From positions 248,001 through 312,000 of the forward strand of contig NZ_PJRS01000049.1 of NCBI RefSeq assembly GCF_002858925.1: a stretch of DNA of 64,000 nucleotides. Reading direction: 5' to 3'. The number at the start of each line of letters is the position of its first letter. Within the stretch, counting starts at the first letter, position 1. The notes beneath the pieces were generated by a model that did no database searches, was not told the origin of the DNA, and saw only the letters and a program-made list of their open reading frames with translations. The position numbers and the translations under genes were made by a program. This document shows positions 16,680-26,953 of the stretch, piece by piece. Source of the DNA: Caulobacter zeae. Its GTDB lineage: Bacteria > Pseudomonadota > Alphaproteobacteria > Caulobacterales > Caulobacteraceae.

Positions 16680-17834
16680 ATGACCGCTTCGGCCCGCATC
16701 GTCCGCCTGCGCGACCAGCTCAAGGCTTGGGCGCTGAACGACGCCTTCCCCCTGTGGTGGACCGTCGGCGCGGATCGCGAGAAGGGCGGCTTCTTCGAGA
16801 AGATCGCCCTGGACGGCGCGCCGGTCGAGGCGCCGCGCCGCGCGCGCGTGCAGCCGCGCCAGATCTATTCGTACGCTGCGGCGGGGGCCCTAGGCTGGGA
16901 AGGACCCTGGCGCGAGGCCCTGGCTCATGGCCTGGAGTTCTATCTGGCGCGCTACCGTCGTCCGGACGGCTTCTTCCGCACGCTGGTGGCGTCGGACGGC
17001 TCGCCGCTGGACGACAAGGTCGATCTCTACGATCAGGCTTTCGGCCTGTTCGGCCTGGCCATGGCGAGCCAGGCCCTGCCCGAGCGCGAGGATCTGCCCC
17101 GCATCGCCGTCGAGCTTAGGAACGCCCTGCAGGCGACGTTGAAGCACCCCGTGGCCGGGTTCGAGGAAAGCGTTCCGCGCACCCTGCCGCTGTTGTCCAA
17201 CCCGCACATGCACCTCTTCGAGGCCAGCCTGGCCTGGGTGGAGGCGGGCGGCGACGCCGGTTGGCGGGCCCTGGCCGACGAGATCGCCGAACTGGCGCTG
17301 GCCAAGTTCATCGATCCGGCCAGCGGCGGCCTGCGCGAATATTACGACGGCGACTGGAACGCGGCCCCTGGCGTGGCCGGCCGCATCGTCGAGCCCGGCC
17401 ATCAGTTCGAGTGGGCCTGGCTGCTGCTCCGCTGGAGCCAACTCTCGGGGCGGGCCGACGCTCGCGCCGCGGCGCTGCGGATGATCGAGATCGGCAAGGG
17501 GCCGGGCGTGGATCCCGCGCGCGGCGTGGCCATCTTCGCGCTGCTCGACGACATGAGCGTGCATGACGACGTCGCGCGCCTGTGGGCGCAGACCGAATGG
17601 ATCAAGGCCGGCGTCCTGGCCGCCCAGGTCACGGGCGACGACGCCTGGCTGGAGGTGGCGGCCGACGGCGCCGAGGCCTTGCTCAAGTACCTCGACGTCG
17701 CCGTGCCGGGTCTCTGGCGAGACAAGCTCCAGGCCGACGGGACGTTCGTGGACGAGCCGGCGCCGGCCAGCTCGTTCTATCACATCGTCTGCGCCATCCT
17801 GGAGCTCGACAGGGTGGTCAGCGCCAGACCGTGA
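16680..17834 (+). CDS. AGE-family (N-acylglucosamine 2-epimerase-like) isomerase, possible mannose(-6-P) isomerase
   Basis: 384 aa alpha/alpha-barrel protein. Motifs of the AGE/YihS/PMI-like group: ADREKGGFFEKI, PRRARVQPRQIYSYAAAG, DLYDQAFGLFGLAMAS, PLLSNPHMHLFEASLAW, IVEPGHQFEWAWLL, and LWAQTEWIKAG with conserved Arg, His and Glu. The family interconverts mannose/glucose or their 6-phosphates. It overlaps the convergent manC gene by 17 nt, and manC lacks an obvious isomerase domain, so supplying mannose-6-phosphate is an attractive role (inference). Confidence 0.82.
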   Translation: MTASARIVRLRDQLKAWALNDAFPLWWTVGADREKGGFFEKIALDGAPVEAPRRARVQPRQIYSYAAAGALGWEGPWREALAHGLEFYLARYRRPDGFFRTLVASDGSPLDDKVDLYDQAFGLFGLAMASQALPEREDLPRIAVELRNALQATLKHPVAGFEESVPRTLPLLSNPHMHLFEASLAWVEAGGDAGWRALADEIAELALAKFIDPASGGLREYYDGDWNAAPGVAGRIVEPGHQFEWAWLLLRWSQLSGRADARAAALRMIEIGKGPGVDPARGVAIFALLDDMSVHDDVARLWAQTEWIKAGVLAAQVTGDDAWLEVAADGAEALLKYLDVAVPGLWRDKLQADGTFVDEPAPASSFYHIVCAILELDRVVSARP

Positions 17835-19137
17835 CCAGCGCGGTGCTGGCTTCGCCGGCGCGCACCATCACCGGCGAGTGCAGGTCGGCGCGGGCGCCCT
17901 GGGCGTAGGTTTCGGTCTCTGCCTCAAGCGCTCCGTCCAGAACCTGGATGGAGCTGACCGGCAGGCTGGTCATCGCCCCGGCTTCGAAGCGCCACAGGGA
18001 AACCTCGGCCTTGGCCGAACGGGTGACCGGCTGGCGCTCGATCCCGCCGGAGAAGGCGATGGCGTGGCGGTGGGCGATATCCCGGCCGCTGGCCTTCAGC
18101 ACGTCGACCAGGGTCTTCACCGCCTGGGCGTCGTCGCGGCGGCAGACCAGGACGGCGTCGCTCTCGGCGACGATCAGCAGGTCCTCGACGCCGATGGCGC
18201 CGACGAACGGCCCGTTCGAGCGGGCCAGCACGCCCCGGGTGTTGATCAGGTGGACGTCGCCGGTCGCGGTATTGCCCGAAAGGTCGCGGATCGAGGCTTC
18301 CCAGATGGCGTCCCAGGCTCCGAGGTCGGACCAGGTGAAGGCGGCCGGCGCGACCGCCGCCTTGTCCGTGCGCTCCATCACCGCGTAGTCGAGCGACTTC
18401 TTGGTCGTCGTGGAGAAGGCGTCGGCGTCGAGGCGCAGGGTGATGCCGTCGCGAGACCCCTTCTCGACGGCGTCGATGGCGCCGTTGCTGATCGCCGGCT
18501 CGTAGGTGTCGAGTTCCTCGAGCAGGGTCTTGGCCGCGAAGGCGAAGTTGCCGCTGTTCCAGTAATAGCCCTCGGCGAGATAGCGCTTGGCCGTCTCGAG
18601 GTCGGGCTTTTCGACGAAGGCGTCGATCGACTTGACGCCGCTGGGCAGGGCGTCGCCCGGCTTGATGTAGCCAAAGCCGGTGGCGGGGCTGGTCGGCTGG
18701 ACGCCGAAGGTCACGATCAGGCCGGTGCGGGCGGCGCTCACGGCCGTCAGGGCCGCCTCTCGGAACACGTCCACCTCGGCGATGTGGTGATCGGCCGCCA
18801 GCATCAGGACGACGCCGTCTGGCGTCTTGGCGCGGACATAGGCGGCGGCGGCGGCGATGGCCGGCGCGGAGTCGCGGGCTTCAGGCTCGATGATCACCAC
18901 CAGGTTGGCGCCGATCTCGCGGGCCTGGCGTTCGACCAGCTCAGCCATGTGACGGCCCGTCACCACCACGATCTCGTGGGCGCCGGGCAGGTCCATCACG
19001 CGAAGGATGGTTTCCTGGAAGCTCGAGCGATCACCGATCAGCTTGAGGAACTGCTTGGGACGATCCGACCTCGACGACGGCCAGAGTCGAGTGCCCGACC
19101 CACCACAGAGAATGACCGGATAAATGGCGTCGACCAA
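17818..19137 (-). CDS. manC: Mannose-1-phosphate guanylyltransferase
   Basis: Makes GDP-mannose from GTP and mannose-1-phosphate. Predicted 439 aa. The nucleotidyltransferase domain has ILCGGSGTRLWPSSR with PKQFLKLIGD, PEARDSAPAIAAAA, ADHHIAE, FGVQPTSPATGFGYI, FVEKPDLETA and YYWNSGNFAF. The C-terminus is short and lacks the clear cupin motifs of bifunctional ManC/AlgA, so isomerase activity is doubtful. I start at TTG 19137, preceded by GGGGGGAA at an ideal distance; starting at 19161 would swallow that site. GDP-mannose feeds gmd at 44534. Confidence 0.92.
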   Translation of the reverse strand: MVDAIYPVILCGGSGTRLWPSSRSDRPKQFLKLIGDRSSFQETILRVMDLPGAHEIVVVTGRHMAELVERQAREIGANLVVIIEPEARDSAPAIAAAAAYVRAKTPDGVVLMLAADHHIAEVDVFREAALTAVSAARTGLIVTFGVQPTSPATGFGYIKPGDALPSGVKSIDAFVEKPDLETAKRYLAEGYYWNSGNFAFAAKTLLEELDTYEPAISNGAIDAVEKGSRDGITLRLDADAFSTTTKKSLDYAVMERTDKAAVAPAAFTWSDLGAWDAIWEASIRDLSGNTATGDVHLINTRGVLARSNGPFVGAIGVEDLLIVAESDAVLVCRRDDAQAVKTLVDVLKASGRDIAHRHAIAFSGGIERQPVTRSAKAEVSLWRFEAGAMTSLPVSSIQVLDGALEAETETYAQGARADLHSPVMVRAGEASTALVTVWR

Positions 19138-19242
19138 AGGATTCCCCCCACAAACTCGCACGCGGATACGTTGCGCGACCTATAGGACATTGCCTTTTCG
19201 GTCTACGCCCAAGTCTACCTCATCGGCGTCGCGGCCGAAACG

Positions 19243-21270
<2,028 letters not shown>

Positions 21271-21288
21271 GCGGTCGACCTTTCGAGG

Positions 21289-21309
21289 TTATGCTGAAAA
21301 TGAGCATAA
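21289..21309. promoter_or_regulatory. Perfect dyad in the nadE-tkt divergent spacer
   Basis: TTATGCT (21289-21295) and AGCATAA (21303-21309) form a perfect 7-bp inverted repeat around GAAAATG. The centre is AT-rich against a GC-rich background, as expected of an operator. It lies just upstream of the nadE start, and a perfect -10-like GCTATATC follows at 21321-21328 on the plus strand. No -35 match was found. The binding protein is unknown. Confidence 0.4.
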
Positions 21310-21470
21310 GTCTGCGTCCAGCTATATCCGGTCCACGCGCCGTTGCATAGCGGCCTCAGCCCGCGGGCGTTGCGCCCCGGTTGCTTGACCCTGGCGGCCT
21401 CGCATGTCACGTGCGGGCCGCGCAGGCGCCCCCGCCGTCCACAGACATAAAAGCCGAAGAGCCAGAGCCC

Positions 21471-23438
21471 ATGCCCGTCTCGCCGATCAAGATGGCCGAC
21501 GCCATCCGCGTCCTCTCGATGGAGGCCGTGCACAAGGCCAAGTCGGGTCACCAGGGCATGCCCATGGGCATGGCCGACGTGGCCACCGTGCTGTTCAGCA
21601 AGTTCATGAAGTTTGACGCCTCCAAGCCCGACTGGGCCGACCGCGACCGCTTCGTGCTGTCGGCCGGCCACGGCTCGATGCTGCTCTACAGCCTGCTTCA
21701 CCTGACCGGCTACAAGGCCGTGACGATGAAGGAGATCGAGAACTTCCGTCAGTGGGGCTCGCTGACCCCTGGCCACCCCGAAGTGCACCACACCCCGGGC
21801 GTGGAGACCACCACCGGTCCCCTGGGCCAGGGCCTGGCCACCTCGGTCGGCATGGCGATGGCCGAGGCCCATCTCGCCGCCGTCTACGGCAAGGATCTCG
21901 TCGATCACCGCACCTGGGTCATCGCCGGCGACGGCTGCCTGATGGAAGGCGTCAGCCATGAGGCCATCAGCCTGGCCGGCCGCCTGAAGCTGTCGAAGCT
22001 GACGGTGCTGTTCGACGACAACAACACCACCATCGACGGCGTGGCCACCATCTCCGAGACCGGCGACCAGGTCGCCCGTTTCAAGGCCGCCGGCTGGGCC
22101 GTGAAGGTCGTCGACGGCCACGACCACGGCAAGATCGCCGCCGCCCTGCGCTGGGCGACCAAGCAGGACCGCCCGACCATGATCGCGTGCAAGACGCTGA
22201 TCTCGAAGGGCGCCGGCCCGAAGGAGGGCGACCCCCACAGCCACGGCTACACCCTGTTCGACAGCGAGATCGTCGCCGCCCGCGCCGCCATGGGCTGGGA
22301 CGCCGCGCCGTTCACCGTGCCGGACGACATCGCCAAGGCCTGGAAGAGCGTCGGCCGCCGCGGCGCCCGCGTCCGCAAGGGCTGGGAAGCCGCCGTCGCC
22401 GCCTCGGACAAGGGCGCGGAGTTCACCCGAGCGGTGGTCAAGAACCAGCTGCCCGCCAACGCCTTCGAGAAGCTGGAAGCCCACATCGCTTCGGCCGTAG
22501 AGAGCAAGCCGGTCAACGCCACCCGCGTCCACTCGGGCTCGGCGCTGGACCAGCTGATCCCGGCCATCCCGGAAATGATCGGCGGCTCGGCCGACCTGAC
22601 CGGCTCGAACAACACCCTGGTCAAGGGCATGGGCACCTATGACACGCCCGACTACAAGGGCCGCTACGTCCACTACGGCGTGCGCGAGTTCGGCATGGCC
22701 GCGGCCATGAACGGCATGGCCCTGCATGGCGGCGTGATCCCGTACTCGGGAACCTTCCTGGCCTTCGCCGACTACAGCCGCGCCGCCATCCGTCTCGGGG
22801 CTTTGATGCAGGCCAAGGTCATCCATGTGATGACCCACGACTCCATCGGCCTGGGCGAAGACGGCCCGACCCACCAGCCGGTCGAGCATGTGGCCAGCTT
22901 GCGCGCCATCCCCAACCTCCTGGTCTTCCGTCCGGCCGACGCCGTGGAAGCCGCCGAGGCCTGGCAGGTGGCCCTACAGCAGAACACCACCCCGTCGGTG
23001 ATGTGCCTGTCGCGCCAGAAGACCCCGCACGTGCGCACCTTCGCCGGCGAGAACCAGGTGGCCAAGGGCGCCTACGAGCTGCTGGCCGCGCAAGGCGGTG
23101 AAGCGGCCGTGACGATCTTCGCCACCGGCACCGAGGTCGGCCTGGCCGTCGCTGCGCGTGAAGTGTTGCAGTCGCAAGGCAAGCCGACCCGCGTGGTCTC
23201 GGTTCCCTGCTGGGAGCTGTTCGACCAGCAGCCGGCCGCCTACCGCAAGGCCGTGATCGGCTCGGCGCCGGTTCGCGTGGCCGTCGAGGCGGGCATCCGC
23301 CAGGGCTGGGAACGCTTCATCGGCGAGGACGGCAAGTTCGTCGGCATGACGGGCTTCGGCGCCTCGGCCCCGTTCGAGCGTCTCTACAAGGAGTTCGGCA
23401 TCACCACCGAGGCGGTGGTCGAAGCGGCCGCCGGCTGA
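21471..23438 (+). CDS. tkt: Transketolase
   Basis: Thiamine-diphosphate enzyme of the pentose phosphate pathway and Calvin-type carbon shuffling. Predicted 655 aa, standard length. The N-terminal ThDP domain has KSGHQGMPMGMAD, DRFVLSAGHGSMLLY, GPLGQGLATSVGMA and AGDGCLMEGVSHEA. The pyrimidine domain has GSADLTGSNNT, YVHYGVREFGMAAAMNG, and a HDSIGLGEDGPTHQP motif. The C-terminal domain has ATGTEVGLAV and VSVPCWELFDQQP. ATG 21471 fits the family N-terminus; earlier in-frame codons read like spacer. Ends just before a strong hairpin. Confidence 0.96.
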   Translation: MPVSPIKMADAIRVLSMEAVHKAKSGHQGMPMGMADVATVLFSKFMKFDASKPDWADRDRFVLSAGHGSMLLYSLLHLTGYKAVTMKEIENFRQWGSLTPGHPEVHHTPGVETTTGPLGQGLATSVGMAMAEAHLAAVYGKDLVDHRTWVIAGDGCLMEGVSHEAISLAGRLKLSKLTVLFDDNNTTIDGVATISETGDQVARFKAAGWAVKVVDGHDHGKIAAALRWATKQDRPTMIACKTLISKGAGPKEGDPHSHGYTLFDSEIVAARAAMGWDAAPFTVPDDIAKAWKSVGRRGARVRKGWEAAVAASDKGAEFTRAVVKNQLPANAFEKLEAHIASAVESKPVNATRVHSGSALDQLIPAIPEMIGGSADLTGSNNTLVKGMGTYDTPDYKGRYVHYGVREFGMAAAMNGMALHGGVIPYSGTFLAFADYSRAAIRLGALMQAKVIHVMTHDSIGLGEDGPTHQPVEHVASLRAIPNLLVFRPADAVEAAEAWQVALQQNTTPSVMCLSRQKTPHVRTFAGENQVAKGAYELLAAQGGEAAVTIFATGTEVGLAVAAREVLQSQGKPTRVVSVPCWELFDQQPAAYRKAVIGSAPVRVAVEAGIRQGWERFIGEDGKFVGMTGFGASAPFERLYKEFGITTEAVVEAAAG

Positions 23439-23446
23439 TTGCGGCT

Positions 23447-23473
23447 CCCCCTCGGCGCGGTGCGCCGAGGGGG
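23447..23473. terminator. Hairpin between convergent tkt and FkbM genes
   Basis: Perfect 12-bp stem CCCCCTCGGCGC / GCGCCGAGGGGG with a GGT loop, 8 nt after the tkt stop and 8 nt before the stop of the convergent gene. No T-run on either side, so it is probably a bidirectional transcript end or 3'-stabilising hairpin. Confidence 0.55.
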
Positions 23474-23481
23474 CTGGCGGC

Positions 23482-24339
23482 TCAGAGGTCGGCGATTTCC
23501 GGACGGCGGCTCGGGTGAACCAGCAGCAGGTCCGTCAGCTTGCCCGTCTCGTAGCTGGCCGGCTGCAGCGTCTCGGGGTTCAGCGGCTCGAAACCAAGGT
23601 CGCTGATGGCGTCGAACAGGTCGTTGTGGTCTTCCATGGTCGGGAACAGGTCGTACCATTCCACGAACAGGAAGGGCTTGTACTCGACGATCAGATCCTT
23701 GGACGCCCGCAGGATCTCCTTGTCGAAGCCCTCGCAGTCGGTCTTGACGAACGATAGCGTGGCGAGCTCGGCGTCGCTGTAGGTGCGCTTCAGCAGCGTA
23801 TCCAGGCGGATGCCCTCGACCGTGGTGCGCACCTGGGCCAGGCCCTGCATCTGGGCCTGCAAGGCTTCGGAGAAGTTGGGGTCGATCAGGCCGCCGTTGC
23901 AGTTCTGATTGCCGTTGTCGACCAGCTCGACCACTTCGCCGTCCTTCTTGGTGACGGCGTAGCGCGACAGGGTGAACTCGGCCCAGGACGTGTTCAGCGA
24001 GGTGTTGACCTCCAGGACGGGATAGACGTCGCGGTTGGGCTCCACGGCCAGAACCTTGCCCGGCTTGCCGGTCGCGTGGTCGTAGCTGAAGACGCCGATT
24101 GGGATGGTCGTGTCGCCGCTGTGGGCGCCGACGTCGACGCACAGCGAGCCCGGCTTGATCAGGCGGTCCCAGTGGTAGGTCTGCGAATAGCGGCGCAGCA
24201 GTTCGCTGATCGGGGGTTCGTTGACCAGCGGATGGTTCCAGTCGCAGAAGGCGACCTCGCGTCCCTTCCAATCGACTGTCTGCCGAGGTTTCACATAGCT
24301 CATGTCCAGGCCCTCCTCGGACGTCGGCAAATCGTGCAT
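23482..24339 (-). CDS. FkbM-family methyltransferase
   Basis: Predicted 285 aa SAM-dependent methyltransferase. Motif I CVDVGAHSGDTTIPIG with the acidic LAVEPNRDVYP strand that follows, and the FkbM hallmark FVKTDCEGFDKEIL. An extended insertion lies between, with NGNQNCNGGLIDPNF. The family O-methylates sugars or polyketides, and the surrounding glycan genes favour sugar methylation. ATG 24339 is chosen for its AGGA 9 nt upstream; in-frame ATGs at 24423 and 24303 are alternatives. Divergent from the GDP-fucose synthase gene. Confidence 0.82.
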   Translation of the reverse strand: MHDLPTSEEGLDMSYVKPRQTVDWKGREVAFCDWNHPLVNEPPISELLRRYSQTYHWDRLIKPGSLCVDVGAHSGDTTIPIGVFSYDHATGKPGKVLAVEPNRDVYPVLEVNTSLNTSWAEFTLSRYAVTKKDGEVVELVDNGNQNCNGGLIDPNFSEALQAQMQGLAQVRTTVEGIRLDTLLKRTYSDAELATLSFVKTDCEGFDKEILRASKDLIVEYKPFLFVEWYDLFPTMEDHNDLFDAISDLGFEPLNPETLQPASYETGKLTDLLLVHPSRRPEIADL

Positions 24340-24727
24340 CACTGTTTCCTGGCTGAGACGCTGGCGCCCATGTTCCCGCTGTAGCCGAACCGGAATGCGA
24401 CCGAAAGTATCAAAGCTCGACATCGATCCAGGCTACGGCCTGCCGAGGAATTCCGGCGCTTCCTGTGTTTAACGGCTCTGGACGCTCGTCTCCGAATGTG
24501 GTGGAAGCGGGCTACGTGGTCGTCCTCACGTTGCTTGTCGAGAAGCGGGAGCTCTAAATTGCCGCGCGCGGTGGACGCGTGGCGACGAGGCTCAATCGGA
24601 AACCGGCTGGGTGAGGATGGGCGCCCGGCCGTCGCATCACGTGGGGTGATGCGGGGCGCGTGGCTTTTCCACACGAGCGGTCCGCGCGATCGCGGGTTTA
24701 TGAGATTTTACGGGGAACGGGGCCATT
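24340..24727. other. Divergent intergenic spacer between FkbM and GDP-fucose synthase genes
   Basis: 388 nt without a supported gene. It must hold promoters for both directions. On the plus strand TTGTCG at 24535 is followed after 10 nt by GCTCTAAATT, a weak housekeeping-promoter look-alike. No strong dyad, small RNA-like hairpin or open frame with good codon use was seen. Confidence 0.35.
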
Positions 24728-25672
24728 ATGGCGGATTTGTCTGGAAAGCGGGTTTGGGTCTCCGGACATCGCGGCATGGTCGGTTCGGCGCTCGTTCGCC
24801 GCCTCGCCAGCGAGAATTGCGAAGTCCTGGTCGCCGACCGGGCGACGCTCGACCTGCGTGACTCCGGCGCCGTCCGGCGTTGGGTGCAGGAAAACCGCCC
24901 GGACGTGGCCCTGGTGTCCGCCGCCAAGGTGGGCGGGATCCTGGCGAACGACAGCTATCCGGCCGACTTCATCTACGACAACCTGGCGATCTCCACGAAC
25001 ATCATCCATTCGTGCTTCGAGGGCGGCGTCGAAAAGCTGCTCTATCTGGGCTCGTCGTGCATCTATCCGCGCCTGGCGCCGCAACCGATCCCGGAGAGCG
25101 CGCTGCTGACCGGCCCGCTGGAGCCGACCAACGAGTGGTACGCGATCGCCAAGATCGCCGGCATCAAGCTTTGCCAAGCCTACCGCAAGCAGCACGGAGC
25201 CGACTACATCTCGGCTATGCCGACCAACCTCTATGGTCCCGGCGACAACTACGATCTGAACTCCAGCCACGTCATGCCGGCCCTGATCCGCAAGATGTAC
25301 GAGGCCAAGCGCTCGGGGGCGAGCAGCGTGGAAGTCTGGGGGTCGGGCAAGCCGCTGCGCGAATTCATGTATGTCGATGATCTGGCCGACGCCTGCATCT
25401 TCCTGACCAAGTCCTATTCCGGCTACGAGCACGTCAACGTCGGTTCGGGCCAGGAGATCTCGATCGGAGAGCTCGCCCTGCTGGTGGCCAAGGTGGTGGG
25501 CTTCGAGGGCGAGATCCGCCAGGACGCCTCCAAGCCGGACGGCACGCCGCGCAAGCTGCTCGACACCAGCAAGCTGCAAGGGTTGGGCTGGACCGCCAAG
25601 CACGGCCTCGAAGAGGGCATCGCCCTGGCCTTCGAGGCCTTCCTTTCCGAAAGCGCGGCCAAGGCCGCCTGA
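24728..25672 (+). CDS. fcl: GDP-L-fucose synthase
   Basis: 314 aa epimerase-reductase converting GDP-4-keto-6-deoxy-D-mannose to GDP-L-fucose. NADP loop VSGHRGMVGSALVRRL, AAKVGGILANDSYPADFIYDN, LGSSCIYPRLAPQPIPES, catalytic NEWYAIAKIAGIKLCQAY, and MPTNLYGPGDNYDL, all diagnostic for Fcl/WcaG. Its substrate would come from Gmd, whose gene is 20 kb away at 44534. It opens a plus-strand glycan run that continues to 34493. Confidence 0.94.
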   Translation: MADLSGKRVWVSGHRGMVGSALVRRLASENCEVLVADRATLDLRDSGAVRRWVQENRPDVALVSAAKVGGILANDSYPADFIYDNLAISTNIIHSCFEGGVEKLLYLGSSCIYPRLAPQPIPESALLTGPLEPTNEWYAIAKIAGIKLCQAYRKQHGADYISAMPTNLYGPGDNYDLNSSHVMPALIRKMYEAKRSGASSVEVWGSGKPLREFMYVDDLADACIFLTKSYSGYEHVNVGSGQEISIGELALLVAKVVGFEGEIRQDASKPDGTPRKLLDTSKLQGLGWTAKHGLEEGIALAFEAFLSESAAKAA

Positions 25673-25721
25673 GGGCGACGCCAATCCACGCTGCACAATT
25701 CGATTCCGGTCGGGTGATCCT

Positions 25722-26945
25722 ATGGAAGATATGCTGACGGCTGGCCGTGTCGGTCGCAAAGCGTTGGTCTGCGACCCTGTCTGCGTGCTGCCCTACGGCC
25801 ACGCGATGCCGGCGCTGAACCATTATCGGCGCCTGCTGCTGCCGCGCTTCGAAGACGTCAAGTGCCTGGCTTCGAAGAGCTTTTCGGAGAAGCTGGCGGT
25901 CGAGAACGACTTCGAGCAGGCCTTCACCTTCCTGTACAACAAGTACATCCCGGTGATGGGCGAAGCCCGCTTCAACGAGATGGTGAAGGCTCATCCGGCC
26001 TTTTCCGATGCCTTCGCCGATCCCTACGAGCGCGTCGCCACGGCTGACGCCGTCGATATCCTCGGCCGCCACGAGATCGCGTCCGAGGACACCATCTTCA
26101 TGCCCGGCGCCGACTTCTACGGCATCGTCGGCTTCCTCAACGCCTGCGCGGCCCGGCCGGCGGCGCAGCGCCCCAAGATCTTCATCCGCCTGATCGGCGT
26201 GCTTGAGGCGGCGACGCCCTTCTACGATGACCCGATGGGCGAGCTTTGCCGTCGCATCCGCGCGGCCAGCGCCGCGGGCGTGCGCCTTTATCTTTCGGCC
26301 GAGACCCCCGCCTATGCGGACTATGTCAACGAGCAGACCGGCCTGATCACCTATCTGACGCCCTATCCGGAGACGTCGGAGCGCCTGCCGCTGCCGGAAA
26401 CCGACGATTTCAACGTGCTGTGCGCGGGCTCGGCGCGCCTGGACAAGGGCTTCCACCACCTGCTCGAGATCATGCAGGGCGTGCATGCCAATCCGTCGCG
26501 GCGCAAGGTGCTGCTGACCACCCAGACCCTGCCGGTCAAGGGCAGCGAAGCCTGGGACAGCTATACCTCCCAGCTCTACGCAACGTCGGGCGTGACCCTG
26601 CTGGAGCCGGTGATCTCCTCGGAGTTGATGCACGATCTCTACCGGGCCTGCGACATCGTCCTGCTGCCCTACGCCCAGGACGTGTACCGCATGCGCGGCT
26701 CGGCCGTGATGATGGAAGCGGCCGGCGCAGGGCGTCTGTGCCTGACGCTGCGCGGCACGGCTTTCTCTCGCCAGGTCGAGTATTACGGGCTTGGAGAGGT
26801 CGTCGACACGATCCGGGACATCCCCGACGCCATCCGCAAGATGGCCGCGATGCCGCGTGACAGGATGCAGGGCCGCATCGATCAGGCCCGCGCCCGGTTC
26901 TTCCTGGATATCAACGCGGCCTACGCCCACTGGCTCAGCCTGTGA
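25722..26945 (+). CDS. GT-B-fold glycosyltransferase (GT4-like)
   Basis: 407 aa, soluble. The C-terminal half has the GT4 nucleotide-sugar domain: DDFNVLCAGSARLDKGFHHLLE, VKGSEAWDSYTSQLY, a TLLEPVISSELMHDLYRACDIVLLP-type region, and MRGSAVMMEAAGAGRL, the EX7E-like acidic site. The N-terminal domain (LVCDPVCVLPYGHAMPALNH) should bind the acceptor. Donor and acceptor cannot be told from sequence. It lies 49 nt after fcl and ends 8 nt before the next glycosyltransferase, probably one operon. Confidence 0.78.
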   Translation: MEDMLTAGRVGRKALVCDPVCVLPYGHAMPALNHYRRLLLPRFEDVKCLASKSFSEKLAVENDFEQAFTFLYNKYIPVMGEARFNEMVKAHPAFSDAFADPYERVATADAVDILGRHEIASEDTIFMPGADFYGIVGFLNACAARPAAQRPKIFIRLIGVLEAATPFYDDPMGELCRRIRAASAAGVRLYLSAETPAYADYVNEQTGLITYLTPYPETSERLPLPETDDFNVLCAGSARLDKGFHHLLEIMQGVHANPSRRKVLLTTQTLPVKGSEAWDSYTSQLYATSGVTLLEPVISSELMHDLYRACDIVLLPYAQDVYRMRGSAVMMEAAGAGRLCLTLRGTAFSRQVEYYGLGEVVDTIRDIPDAIRKMAAMPRDRMQGRIDQARARFFLDINAAYAHWLSL

Positions 26946-26953
26946 GACCGAAC

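Noticed and set aside
21271..21470. A riboswitch or leader RNA upstream of transketolase
   Set aside because: No conserved aptamer fold could be recognised; only a short dyad and a -10-like element were seen.
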